The position numbers were made by a program, and so were the translations under genes. This document shows positions 25,928-34,283 of a stretch of DNA of 64,000 nt, piece after piece; the first letter of the stretch is position 1, and each line of letters begins with the position of its first letter. The stretch is from Planctomycetota bacterium. GTDB taxonomy: Bacteria; Planctomycetota; PLA2; JAEUHO01. The notes below the pieces were generated by a model that saw only the letters and a list, made by a program, of their open reading frames with translations, was not told the origin of the DNA and searched no databases. The stretch lies in the NCBI GenBank assembly GCA_020631815.1, contig JACKGW010000014.1, positions 1 to 64,000 on the forward strand. The letters run 5' to 3'.

Positions 25928-28612
25928 CTAGCTCGGGACCTTGCGCACCGTACAGACGCAGTCGTACCAGGCTTGGCCGCCCGAGAGCGGGGTTGGCGCG
26001 ATGGGCATGGCGTCGTTCAGCGGCACGCCCGTGCCGATGCCGCCCTTCTCCTTCGCCCACCAGACGTTGTCCGGGATGTCGCGATCTGCGAGCAGCGCGG
26101 GGTCCATGGCCTCGGCGCCTGCCGTGCCCTTCAGCTGACCGGCGCCGATGGGACCGTACTCCCAGTGGCCGAGGTGGTGCGACACGGCGAGCAGGTCCGG
26201 CGCCACGCCCGGCACGATGCGCGCGACTTGGCGCAGCGTGCCGCAGGTGCGCGACGGGTCGCTGTTCCACACGGGGCCGGCGGGGCGTCGGATCTCGACC
26301 TCCAGCAGGTCACCGTCGGCGATGCCGAGCCGCTTGGCGGTCTCCGGCGCGATCCAGATCGGGTTCCCGTGCACGATCTCCGCTTGATACTTGTGATGCG
26401 CGGTACGTCCTTGCGTGTGCACGTTCCACTTGAAGGTGACGAAGCGCAGCTCGTTCTCCTTCATCACCTCGTAGGCCGGGTTGGGGAACCACGTCGGGAG
26501 CGGGTTGGCAATGGGGTGGTCGGAGAGACCCACGACCGCCGCCGCCTGCTCGAAGACGGACTGGCGGACCTCGATCTTGCGGCTGGGGGAGGGGAAGCCG
26601 CGCACGGGCGTGCCATCGAGCACGATGCCGATGGTCTGCGGCTTGCCCTTGATCTCCTTGCTGACGAGACCCGTGGCCTCGTCGATCGAGGCTCCCTCCA
26701 TCTCCTCCGCCGTGAGGGGACGCTCGAACAGCTGGTAGTCCGGCTCGCGACCCGAAGGCTGCCACACGCCCTGCCGCTTGAACTGCTCCCACGAGATCGG
26801 GAGATTGGCGTAGTAGCGCTTGTAGTAGTCCTCGTCCGACGGGAAGTCCCAGTACTGGAACACGTCCGGCCCCAGGCGCTTGGCCAGCTCGTGGTAGATC
26901 CACCACACGCTCTTGCACTCGCCCGGCGGCTTCACGAGCGGCTGGCGCACGCCCGTGAACGGCACGTAGTCCCAGGCGTTGGTCGACTGGCCGTCCCAGC
27001 GCTCGAGCGCCGTGGCCTCCGGAAGGATGATGTCGGCGAGTGCGGCCGTCTCGCTGTAGGCGATGTCGATGCTGACGTGGAAGGGGATCAGCGACTCGTC
27101 GGCCAGCACGTCGCGGCAGACCTTGGCCTCGGGGTAGCCGTAGCCACCGTTGAAGCAGTACGTGAACAGCGTATCGATCTTGGCCCGCCCCTCGCGGATC
27201 CACGGGTAGTTCATCTGCCCGACCTTCATGACCTGCCACTGCCAGGCCAAGGGGTACTGCGTGGGCGTGATGAGCTCGCCCTGGTACTGGGCCTTCCAGG
27301 CGTCGGGCAGACGCTCGTAGGCCTCCTTCACCTCCTGCGGCAGCTCGTCGAAGCAGGCCATGCCCGGCTTCCACTTGGGCGGCTTGGGCGGCTTGGGCCC
27401 CGGCTCGCCGACCAGCGGCAGGCCCTCGTGGCCCCAGTCCCCCTTCCAGCCGCCGCGGTTGACGATCCCGAAGCCGCCGGGCTGGCCGACGTTGCCCGCC
27501 AGGATGTCCAGCAGGAACACGGCGCGGCTGCTGTGGATGCCGTTGACGTGCTTGGCAGCACCCCGGTTCAACAGCGTTGTGCAGCGCGGGCTGGCAGCCG
27601 CGAACTCGCGGGCCAGGCGGCGGATCGTGTCGGCCGAGACGCCTGACTCGCGCGCGGCCATCTCGGGGGTGAACGGCTCCACCTGGGCAGCGATCTCGGC
27701 GAACGGGATGTTGCACCAGCGGTCCCAGAAGGCGCGCTTGGCCAGACCTTCCTTCACGAGCACGTGGGCCATCGCCATGGCGATGCAGCCGTCGCTACCA
27801 GGCGTGACGCGGTGGTACTCGTCGCTGATGCTCGCTGTGGCGCTGGGGCGCACCTCGAACGTGACGAGCTTGGCCCCGCGGTCGACACGCGCTTCCTGCA
27901 TGCGCTGGATGCCGCCGAAGCCGCCCTGGTGGGCCTCCATGAGGTTGCTGCCGAAGTTGAGCACGTACTTCGTGCGCGCGAGGTCCGGCGCCCCCCAGTC
28001 CATGATCGTGCCGTAGTACGTCATGGTGCCGAGGCGGTTGTTGGAGCTGCAGATCGAGCGGCGGTTGAGGCCGTGGGGGCTGCCGACGCTCGACAGGAAC
28101 CGCGCGGTCAGGCCGCTGGTCTTGTCGCGGCCCACCTGGATGGCGAACTTGTCGGGTCGGCCCTCGTCCCGCAGCTTCTGGAGGCGCGCGGCGATCTCGT
28201 CGTAGGCCTCGTCCCAGGTGATGCGCTTCCACTTGCCCTCGCCGCGCTTGCCAACGCGGCGGATCGGGTACAGCAAGCGGCCGGGGTAGTAGGTGCCGTG
28301 CACGATGCCGTTGGCCTTGCTGCAGATGTGGCCATGGCTGTTGGGATCGAGCGGGTTGCCGCTGATGCGCACGACGCGTCCGTCCTGCACCCAGCCGATC
28401 ACGTGGCACTGCGTCGTGCAGCCGAAGCAGACCGTGGGCGTGGCCTTGGCCTTGCGGTAGTCGATCGTGCGCCGCGCCGGTCGGTCGTCGCCGGGCGGCT
28501 CGTCGGCGACGGCTTCCCACGGCGGCATCAGGGTGCCGCCCAGGGCGCCGAGCGCCACGGCGGCGGCCGTGGTCTTGATCACATCGCGACGAGTCGGGTC
28601 GTACGTGGTCAT
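25928..28612 (-). CDS. Tat-exported molybdopterin oxidoreductase, catalytic subunit (CISM family)
   Basis: An 894-residue periplasmic enzyme subunit with bis-MGD molybdenum cofactor. It has a Tat signal (T7-R8-R9-D-V-I-K then a hydrophobic stretch) and a 4Fe-4S site C62-x2-C65-x3-C69-x27-C97. The candidate molybdenum ligand is Cys188 in RRSICSSNN. The C-terminal part has the MopB_dinucleotide-binding fold (NPIWIAPETAKRLGIADGD). The closest recognised relatives are polysulfide, thiosulfate and tetrathionate reductases; the substrate is not decided by sequence. The ATG at 28612 follows GGGAG. The Fe-S subunit gene ends 14 nt upstream. No NrfD-type membrane subunit or TorD chaperone is nearby. 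Confidence 0.9.
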   Translation of the reverse strand: MTTYDPTRRDVIKTTAAAVALGALGGTLMPPWEAVADEPPGDDRPARRTIDYRKAKATPTVCFGCTTQCHVIGWVQDGRVVRISGNPLDPNSHGHICSKANGIVHGTYYPGRLLYPIRRVGKRGEGKWKRITWDEAYDEIAARLQKLRDEGRPDKFAIQVGRDKTSGLTARFLSSVGSPHGLNRRSICSSNNRLGTMTYYGTIMDWGAPDLARTKYVLNFGSNLMEAHQGGFGGIQRMQEARVDRGAKLVTFEVRPSATASISDEYHRVTPGSDGCIAMAMAHVLVKEGLAKRAFWDRWCNIPFAEIAAQVEPFTPEMAARESGVSADTIRRLAREFAAASPRCTTLLNRGAAKHVNGIHSSRAVFLLDILAGNVGQPGGFGIVNRGGWKGDWGHEGLPLVGEPGPKPPKPPKWKPGMACFDELPQEVKEAYERLPDAWKAQYQGELITPTQYPLAWQWQVMKVGQMNYPWIREGRAKIDTLFTYCFNGGYGYPEAKVCRDVLADESLIPFHVSIDIAYSETAALADIILPEATALERWDGQSTNAWDYVPFTGVRQPLVKPPGECKSVWWIYHELAKRLGPDVFQYWDFPSDEDYYKRYYANLPISWEQFKRQGVWQPSGREPDYQLFERPLTAEEMEGASIDEATGLVSKEIKGKPQTIGIVLDGTPVRGFPSPSRKIEVRQSVFEQAAAVVGLSDHPIANPLPTWFPNPAYEVMKENELRFVTFKWNVHTQGRTAHHKYQAEIVHGNPIWIAPETAKRLGIADGDLLEVEIRRPAGPVWNSDPSRTCGTLRQVARIVPGVAPDLLAVSHHLGHWEYGPIGAGQLKGTAGAEAMDPALLADRDIPDNVWWAKEKGGIGTGVPLNDAMPIAPTPLSGGQAWYDCVCTVRKVPS

Positions 28613-28626
28613 GGTGGCTCCCGTGC

Positions 28627-29295
28627 TCAGCGCTCGTAGACGATGTCGTTCTCGCCGTCCTGCAGCTGCACGCCGCGGGCGGCTTCGCCCATCCAGGCTT
28701 GGAGACCCGCGTACACGACCGTCGGGCGTGTCTCGTGCTCCGGGCGAAGGGGCTGCGCCCCACAGGCGTCGGCCGTCTTCGACAAGGCGCTGTCCAGGTC
28801 GCCGAAGTCGCCATAGCGGAGCGCCTCGGTCGGGCAGACCTCCACGCAGGCAGGCACCATGCCGACATCCGTGCGGTGCGAGCACAGGTTGCACTTGTCG
28901 GCCTGGTTCGTGTGGGGGTCGAGGTGGATCGCGTCGTAGGGGCAGGCCGCGATGCAGCTCGTGTCGCCCTGGCAGGAGTCCTTGTCGATCTCCACCCGCC
29001 CGTCCGCGCGTCGGACCACCGCGTCGTTGGGGCAGGCCGGGATGCAGGGCGCGTCTTGGCAGTGCATGCACATCATGGGCATGAACAGGTGCGTGTCGCG
29101 ATCGGGGCGCCGCAGGTAGTGCGTGCGGATGCGGAAGCCGCCGAGCGCGACGTCGTGCTCGGTCTTGCACGACACGCCGCAGGCGTGACACCCCACGCAG
29201 CGGCGGGGGTCCACGAGAAGTCCGACGCGCTTGCCCGTCGGTACGGGCTCTTGGCCCACGTGCTCCCAGGGGAGGTACGGTACGTCGTCCGCCAT
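28627..29295 (-). CDS. Four-cluster ferredoxin subunit of the molybdopterin oxidoreductase
   Basis: A 222-residue electron-transfer subunit (DmsB/PsrB/TtrB type) without its own signal peptide, probably exported with the Tat-bearing catalytic subunit. Cluster motifs are C33-x2-C36-x2-C39-x3-C43, C76-x2-C79-x4-C84-x3-C88-P, C108-x5-C114-x3-C118-P and C135-x2-C138-x11-C150-x3-C154-P. In the third motif Asp111 replaces the expected second Cys, so a 3Fe-4S or Asp-ligated cluster is likely. GGAGG lies 6 nt before the ATG. It is the first gene of the operon and diverges from the lipase-like lipoprotein gene across 197 bp. Confidence 0.92.
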   Translation of the reverse strand: MADDVPYLPWEHVGQEPVPTGKRVGLLVDPRRCVGCHACGVSCKTEHDVALGGFRIRTHYLRRPDRDTHLFMPMMCMHCQDAPCIPACPNDAVVRRADGRVEIDKDSCQGDTSCIAACPYDAIHLDPHTNQADKCNLCSHRTDVGMVPACVEVCPTEALRYGDFGDLDSALSKTADACGAQPLRPEHETRPTVVYAGLQAWMGEAARGVQLQDGENDIVYER

Positions 29296-29492
29296 GGGGG
29301 ACCTCCACGGCGCGACCTCGACGATCCGCCGGGCCCAGCAAACCGGGACGGCCGGTCGTCCGAAAGGGTGCAGAACATGTGCTGTAGGTCGTGCGTCCTG
29401 TCGGCATCGGCAGCGTCAAAGGACGCGTGCACGATCATCGCCGCCGACGATGCGCACGCGTCCCTCGCCCGTCGTCGTTCCCTGGAGCTCTC

Positions 29493-30527
29493 GTGAAGCC
29501 GTTGCCCCCGCCTCGCTCCCTTCGCTTCGCCCTCTGCCTCCTCGTCGTGTCCCTTGCCGCGTGCGGCGGCGGCGGTGGGGGCGGCGGAGGAGGCACGCCG
29601 AGTGATCCCGGCGCCACGGGTGGCCCCGGTGTGGACCTCACGGGCGTCACGAAGCCGGACGTGTTGCTGATGACCTTCTCGGGCCACACGAGCTCGGCGG
29701 TTCCGTTGTCGTCGGCGGCCAACCAGACGTACCTGGACGCGACGGGCAGCGCCGGGCCCAAGCTGCGCGCGTTGTTCGAGGGCCGCGGCTACACGGTGGT
29801 GGAGAGGCACTTCGCCGATCGTCTGCGTGCCCCGGACGCCGATGCCAACGGACTGCCCGACCGCCTCGACCAGCTCGGGTTCCTCGAAGCGCTGTCCGTC
29901 TTGCGCCAGGCGGCCGAAGCCTGGGTGGACGGTCAGGCCACGCCCACGCGCATCGTCGTGGTGGGGCACAGCCACGGCGCCACGTGGGCGCACCTCCTCT
30001 GCGAGGCGGCCGACGGCCGCGTCAGTCCCGGCCCCCTGGGCATCCACGTGCTCGTCACGCTGGACGGTGTGCAGACCAGCTGGGATGCCGAGCACACGGG
30101 TCAGCTCATGGCGTGGTGGGACGCGCTACCCGGCAAGACGTTCCAGGGCTTCTACCTGGCGCGGGACGTGTCCACCTCGAGCGACGCGATCGTCGCGGAC
30201 GCGGGCAACCGCAACGTCAAGGACGTGGTCTGGCCTGTCGTGCGCTTTGCCTACGAGATCATGGGCGACGATCCGCTCGGCATCATCCTGCGCGATCTCG
30301 TCCGCAACGTGCCCCTGTTCCAGATGGACCTCGTGCCGGCCACCGACCCAAGCGGCACCACGCTCTGGACCCGCGACACGCGAACCCACGAGATCCTCGT
30401 GAACGGCGTGCTGACCATGCCGCCCGTCGGAGATGCCGTCCCCAGCGAAACGCATGGTGGCGTCCACGACGCCACCGGGCCCTCCATGCTGTGGCTCTGT
30501 GACCGTCTCGCGGAGAGGTTCCCGTAG
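29493..30527 (+). CDS. Lipase/esterase-like lipoprotein (alpha/beta hydrolase)
   Basis: A 344-residue lipoprotein. The lipobox LAAC is followed by a run of ten or so glycines and a short Pro/Ser linker. The hydrolase part has a nucleophile elbow G-H-S-H-G in RIVVVGHSHGATWAHLLCEA and ends with GGVHDATGPSMLWLCDRL, whose His could complete the triad. It probably cleaves esters at the cell surface. The GTG at 29493 follows GGAG with 5 nt spacing and puts the signal peptide at the N-terminus. The ABC exporter gene starts 9 nt later, so they are one operon. Confidence 0.78.
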   Translation: MKPLPPPRSLRFALCLLVVSLAACGGGGGGGGGGTPSDPGATGGPGVDLTGVTKPDVLLMTFSGHTSSAVPLSSAANQTYLDATGSAGPKLRALFEGRGYTVVERHFADRLRAPDADANGLPDRLDQLGFLEALSVLRQAAEAWVDGQATPTRIVVVGHSHGATWAHLLCEAADGRVSPGPLGIHVLVTLDGVQTSWDAEHTGQLMAWWDALPGKTFQGFYLARDVSTSSDAIVADAGNRNVKDVVWPVVRFAYEIMGDDPLGIILRDLVRNVPLFQMDLVPATDPSGTTLWTRDTRTHEILVNGVLTMPPVGDAVPSETHGGVHDATGPSMLWLCDRLAERFP

Positions 30528-30536
30528 GGGAAACGC

Positions 30537-32348
30537 GTGGTCCGGATCTTCGTTGCGCTGGCTCCCTACCTGCGGCCGTGGCGGGGACGCGTCGTGCTCG
30601 CCCTGGTGCTCGCCGGTGGGGGCCAGCTGCTCGAGCTCGTCGACCCGCTCGTGCTCGGCCACATCCTCGACAGCTACGTGCTGGCCGAGGGCGACCTGGC
30701 CGAAGGCGATCGCGTGCGCGGCGCCTTGCTGTGGCTGGGCATCGCGATCGCCATCGCGCTGGCCGCGCGTCTGGCCCGCACGCTCCAGGCCTACGTGATG
30801 ACCTACGTCGTGCAGGGCGCGGGCATGCAGCTGTTCAACGACGGCATGCGTCACGTCCTCCGGCTGTCCTACGCCGAGCACCAGGATCGAGGCAGCGGCG
30901 ACACGGTAGCGTTGCTGCAGAAAGTGCGCTCCGACGTCGAGCGCCTGCTCGACGGCAGCGTGAACGTGCTGTTCAGCACGCTCGTCGGGCTGGGGTTCTT
31001 GGTGTGGTACGCCATCACCAAGAGCTGGCTGCTCGTGCCCGTGTTCGTCGTCGGCTTGATCGGCTTGGCGCTGATCACGGGCCTCCTGGGTCGACGCATC
31101 CGCACCACCCAGCGTGCCGTCGTCCGCGAGACCCGGCGTCTGCAGGGCTCGATGACCGAGTCCCTGCGCAACATCGAGATCATCCGCAGCCTCGGGCTGA
31201 CGTGGCCCGAGATCCGGCGTCTCCGCGGCACCACCCAGCAGATCTTCGATCTCGAGATGGAGAAGGTGCGCCGCGTACGGGCGCTCTCCTACGCCCAGTC
31301 GGCGTTCGTGAACGTCTTGCGCCAGTCGATCCTGTTCGTGCTGCTCTGGCTGATCTTCCGCCACGTCCTCTCGCCTGGCGAGCTGGTCTCGTCCCAGTTC
31401 CTGCTGAACATCGTCTTCGGCCCGCTGCAGCAGATGGGACGCACGCTGCTGCAGGTGCGCGAGGCGGAGGCGTCCCTGCAGATGCATGCCGAGCTGCTGG
31501 CCCTGCCCATCGAGCGACGGCCCGAGGAACCCACGGAGATCGGCGACCTCGAGCGGCTCGCCTTCGAGGACGTCACGTTCCGCTACCGCGGCGCCCAGGC
31601 CGATGCGGTCCGCGGCATCACGTTCGCGGCAACGCGCGGCGACACGATCGCATTCGTCGGCCCTTCGGGCTCGGGGAAGAGCACCCTCGTGCGACTCCTG
31701 CTCGGGCTGTACGCACCGACCGGCGGCACGGTCCGCATCGACGACGTGCCGGTGGGCCAGCTGCGCTTCAACCGCGTACGTCGGCAGATCGGGTTCGTGG
31801 CCCAAGACCCGCAGCTGTTCTCGGGCACGGTGCGCGACAACCTGCAGATGGTGAAGCCCGACGCGACCGACGACGAGATGCTGCGTGTGCTCGAACACGC
31901 GGCCGCGCTCGGCATCTTGGAGCGCGCAGGTGAGGGCCTGGACACGCGCATCGGCGAGGGGGGCGTCCGCCTCTCGGGGGGCGAGCGTCAACGCATCTCG
32001 ATCGCCCGCGCCCTGCTGCGCGACCCGCGCCTGCTGGTGTTCGACGAGGCCACGTCCGCGCTCGACTCCTTGACGGAGCGCGACATCACGCGCGTGCTCC
32101 GCCAGCTGCACGAGGAGCGGCGGCGGATCACCATCCTCATCGCCCACCGCCTCGGCACCATCGCCCACGCCGACCGCATCTACGTCCTGGAGCGCGGCGA
32201 GATCGTGGAGACCGGCACGCACGAGGAGCTCCTCGCGCGCCTGGGCCTCTACTACGCCATGTGGAGACAGCAGGTGGGGGAGCGCGAGCTGCCCCGTCCC
32301 CCTGGCGACCCGCAGCCAGAGTCCGGGACTTCGGCGAGCGGCGCGTAG
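30537..32348 (+). CDS. ABC transporter, fused permease/ATPase (exporter type)
   Basis: A 603-residue half-transporter with about six helices in the first 310 residues. The ATPase domain has Walker A GPSGSGKST (about residue 377), signature LSGGERQRISIARAL (about 479), Walker B LLVFDEATSALD and H-loop IAHRLGT. It is only distantly like the exporter at 18637. The GTG at 30537 is 9 nt after the lipase-like gene, and a family 2 glycosyltransferase follows 48 nt later. The context suggests export of a lipid or glycoconjugate; this is inference. Confidence 0.92.
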   Translation: MVRIFVALAPYLRPWRGRVVLALVLAGGGQLLELVDPLVLGHILDSYVLAEGDLAEGDRVRGALLWLGIAIAIALAARLARTLQAYVMTYVVQGAGMQLFNDGMRHVLRLSYAEHQDRGSGDTVALLQKVRSDVERLLDGSVNVLFSTLVGLGFLVWYAITKSWLLVPVFVVGLIGLALITGLLGRRIRTTQRAVVRETRRLQGSMTESLRNIEIIRSLGLTWPEIRRLRGTTQQIFDLEMEKVRRVRALSYAQSAFVNVLRQSILFVLLWLIFRHVLSPGELVSSQFLLNIVFGPLQQMGRTLLQVREAEASLQMHAELLALPIERRPEEPTEIGDLERLAFEDVTFRYRGAQADAVRGITFAATRGDTIAFVGPSGSGKSTLVRLLLGLYAPTGGTVRIDDVPVGQLRFNRVRRQIGFVAQDPQLFSGTVRDNLQMVKPDATDDEMLRVLEHAAALGILERAGEGLDTRIGEGGVRLSGGERQRISIARALLRDPRLLVFDEATSALDSLTERDITRVLRQLHEERRRITILIAHRLGTIAHADRIYVLERGEIVETGTHEELLARLGLYYAMWRQQVGERELPRPPGDPQPESGTSASGA

Positions 32349-32396
32349 ACTGGGGCGCGGATTGGACGCACCGCCGGAGGTGGGCTGACCCAGCAC

Positions 32397-33362
32397 GTGG
32401 ACCGCAGCGACTCGACCTCATCGCACCACGCCGCCGATCGTGCGCTCGTCTCCGTCGTCGTGCCCGTCTACAACCGGCCGACGCTGGTGCAGGAGGCGAT
32501 CCGCTCCGTCCTGGAGCAGACGGAGCCCCGCTTCGAGATCGTGGTGGTCGACGACGGGTCGACGGACGGAACGGCCGACGTGGTCGAGGCACACTTCGGC
32601 CACGATCCCCGCCTGCGCGTGGTGCGCCAGCCCAATGGCGGCACCGCGGCCGCGCGCAACCGGGGCATCGACGAAGCGCGCGCCCCGTGGATCGCGTTCC
32701 TCGACGACGACGATGTCTGGCTGCCCGGCTACCTGGAAGGGCAGCTGCGTGTGGCCGCCGAGAACCCGGATGCCTCCGCCGTGCTGTGCGACGCCCGCTT
32801 CGAGGGCAGCTGGGAGCGCAAGGCGCCGACCGTGTTTTCGCGCCGGTCGTGGAAGACCCCGGACTCGCTCGAAGCCATGCTCGACGGGGCGTGGGGGCTG
32901 CCCTCCTCGCTCATGATCCGGACCGACGTGGCGCAGGCGCTGCACTTCTCCCGCGAGTACCGCGTGAGCGAGGACACCGAGTTCCTCTTCCGCTTCCACA
33001 TCGCGGGGCACCGTCTGGTCGAGAACCCGGCCGTGCTGTCCACGTGGCGCAAACACGACGGTGCCGGCGGCGCCGACACCAAGCAGAAGACGTCGGACGA
33101 CACGGCGGTCGCGCTGGATCACCTGCACATTCTCGAGCGGTACGCCAGCTACGCGCGCAAGCCGAAGAGCGTCCTCCGCCAGATCGCCCGCCGTCGCGCC
33201 CTGCTCCACGTGCGGGCCGGCCGTTGGCGTTCCGCGCGCCCACACCTCTGGGCGTGGTGGCGACGCCGTCCCAGCTCGACGCGGGCGTTCCGCTACCTGC
33301 TGACGAGCCTCGTGCGAGGCGATGCGAAGACCCCCGGCGCGGCCGACGGCGCCAGCCGCTGA
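32397..33362 (+). CDS. Family 2 glycosyltransferase
   Basis: A 321-residue inverting glycosyltransferase of GT-A fold. The N-terminus has SVVVPVYNRPTLVQEAIRSVL and VVDDGSTDGT (nucleotide-sugar binding), then LDDDDVWLPGY with the DxD-type metal site (about residues 102-107). A later region SEDTEFLFRFHIAGHR could hold the catalytic base. It is cytoplasmic and probably adds sugar to a surface polysaccharide or lipid. GTG at 32397 is used, but GGAGG at 32376-32380 is 16 nt away, so the start is uncertain. Third gene of the run with the lipase-like protein and ABC exporter. Confidence 0.88.
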   Translation: MDRSDSTSSHHAADRALVSVVVPVYNRPTLVQEAIRSVLEQTEPRFEIVVVDDGSTDGTADVVEAHFGHDPRLRVVRQPNGGTAAARNRGIDEARAPWIAFLDDDDVWLPGYLEGQLRVAAENPDASAVLCDARFEGSWERKAPTVFSRRSWKTPDSLEAMLDGAWGLPSSLMIRTDVAQALHFSREYRVSEDTEFLFRFHIAGHRLVENPAVLSTWRKHDGAGGADTKQKTSDDTAVALDHLHILERYASYARKPKSVLRQIARRRALLHVRAGRWRSARPHLWAWWRRRPSSTRAFRYLLTSLVRGDAKTPGAADGASR

Positions 33363-33369
33363 CGAGTCG

Positions 33370-33591
33370 TCACGGCCGGGGCGTGGGGGACATGGGGACT
33401 TCGGCGGCGCGGAACGCGCGCGCCCTCTCCCGAGCCCGCCGCCACGAGAGCACGGCCGCCACCGTCATGAGCGCGCCGCCCGCGGCCCACGCCACCCCGA
33501 AGCCCCACTCGCGTCCCAGCGCGTAGTCGACCGCGACCACGAAGAAGAACGCGCTGGCGACGGCGAGCAGGACGTGCGGCTGGCGCTGCAT
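33370..33591 (-). CDS. Small two-helix membrane protein
   Basis: A 73-residue protein with two hydrophobic helices (VLLAVASAFFFVVAVDYAL and GVAWAAGGALMTVAAVLSW), a basic Arg-rich loop and a Pro-rich tail. No family recognised. It ends 7 nt from the convergent glycosyltransferase gene and lies downstream of the 171-residue lipoprotein gene in the same direction. Confidence 0.6.
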   Translation of the reverse strand: MQRQPHVLLAVASAFFFVVAVDYALGREWGFGVAWAAGGALMTVAAVLSWRRARERARAFRAAEVPMSPTPRP

Positions 33592-33646
33592 GGGCCCCAG
33601 TGTACGCGTGGGTCCCAGGACCGTGAGAAGCGCCGTTTCGCGGCGG

Positions 33647-34162
33647 TCAGTCGGTGGCCGCCTCGATGCGGTCCTTCCAGCGGTTGATGACCTCGAGGTT
33701 CTTGCGGTCGATGTCGTTGGCCTGACCGAACCCCTTCACCGACTCGAGCTGCGCCTCGAGCCCCTGGACCTGGAGCTTGATCATCTCCCGCTCGTCGTCG
33801 GTGCTCGCCGCGGCCAACCGCTCCTTGGCGTCGGCCAGGTCCTTCTCCATGCGCGGCCGCTCGTTGGAGATCGTCGTGCGAGCCATCGTCGTGCCGACGA
33901 GCATCGAGAGCTGGCCCCACTTGACGAGGTCCAGCTTGTAGCGGGCCAGCAGGGCCGCGGTCGGCGTCTTGACCTCCTTGAGCTGCTTCAAGACCTCGAC
34001 GTAACCCTCCATCATGTCGTCGGTCAGCTCGATGGTTCCACTGCCCTTCATCATGTCCTCGACGGACGTGGCGTCGGTCGGGAACCCGGGGGGCGAGCCG
34101 CTGTCGTTGCCGCAACCGAGGCAGAGGGAGCCAAGGACGAACACTGCGAGAAGGGACTTCAT
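33647..34162 (-). CDS. Small coiled-coil lipoprotein
   Basis: A 171-residue lipoprotein with lipobox LCLGC (Cys17). The mature part begins with an acidic Met-rich segment (SVEDMMKGSG, DDMMEGYVEVLKQL). It continues as charged helices likely to form a coiled coil (about residues 100-165). Family not recognised. The ATG at 34162 follows AGGAGG with 4-5 nt spacing. It diverges from the cyclase gene across 121 bp. Confidence 0.75.
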   Translation of the reverse strand: MKSLLAVFVLGSLCLGCGNDSGSPPGFPTDATSVEDMMKGSGTIELTDDMMEGYVEVLKQLKEVKTPTAALLARYKLDLVKWGQLSMLVGTTMARTTISNERPRMEKDLADAKERLAAASTDDEREMIKLQVQGLEAQLESVKGFGQANDIDRKNLEVINRWKDRIEAATD

Positions 34163-34283
34163 GGGGACCTCCTGGACCCTCCCAGGATAGCGACGCCGGC
34201 AGTCGCACGCGCCGGCCGCCGCGCCAGATGGCGGAGACCCAGCCGCCGGGCCCGTACCATCCGGCCGGGGAGAAGGAGCCTTG

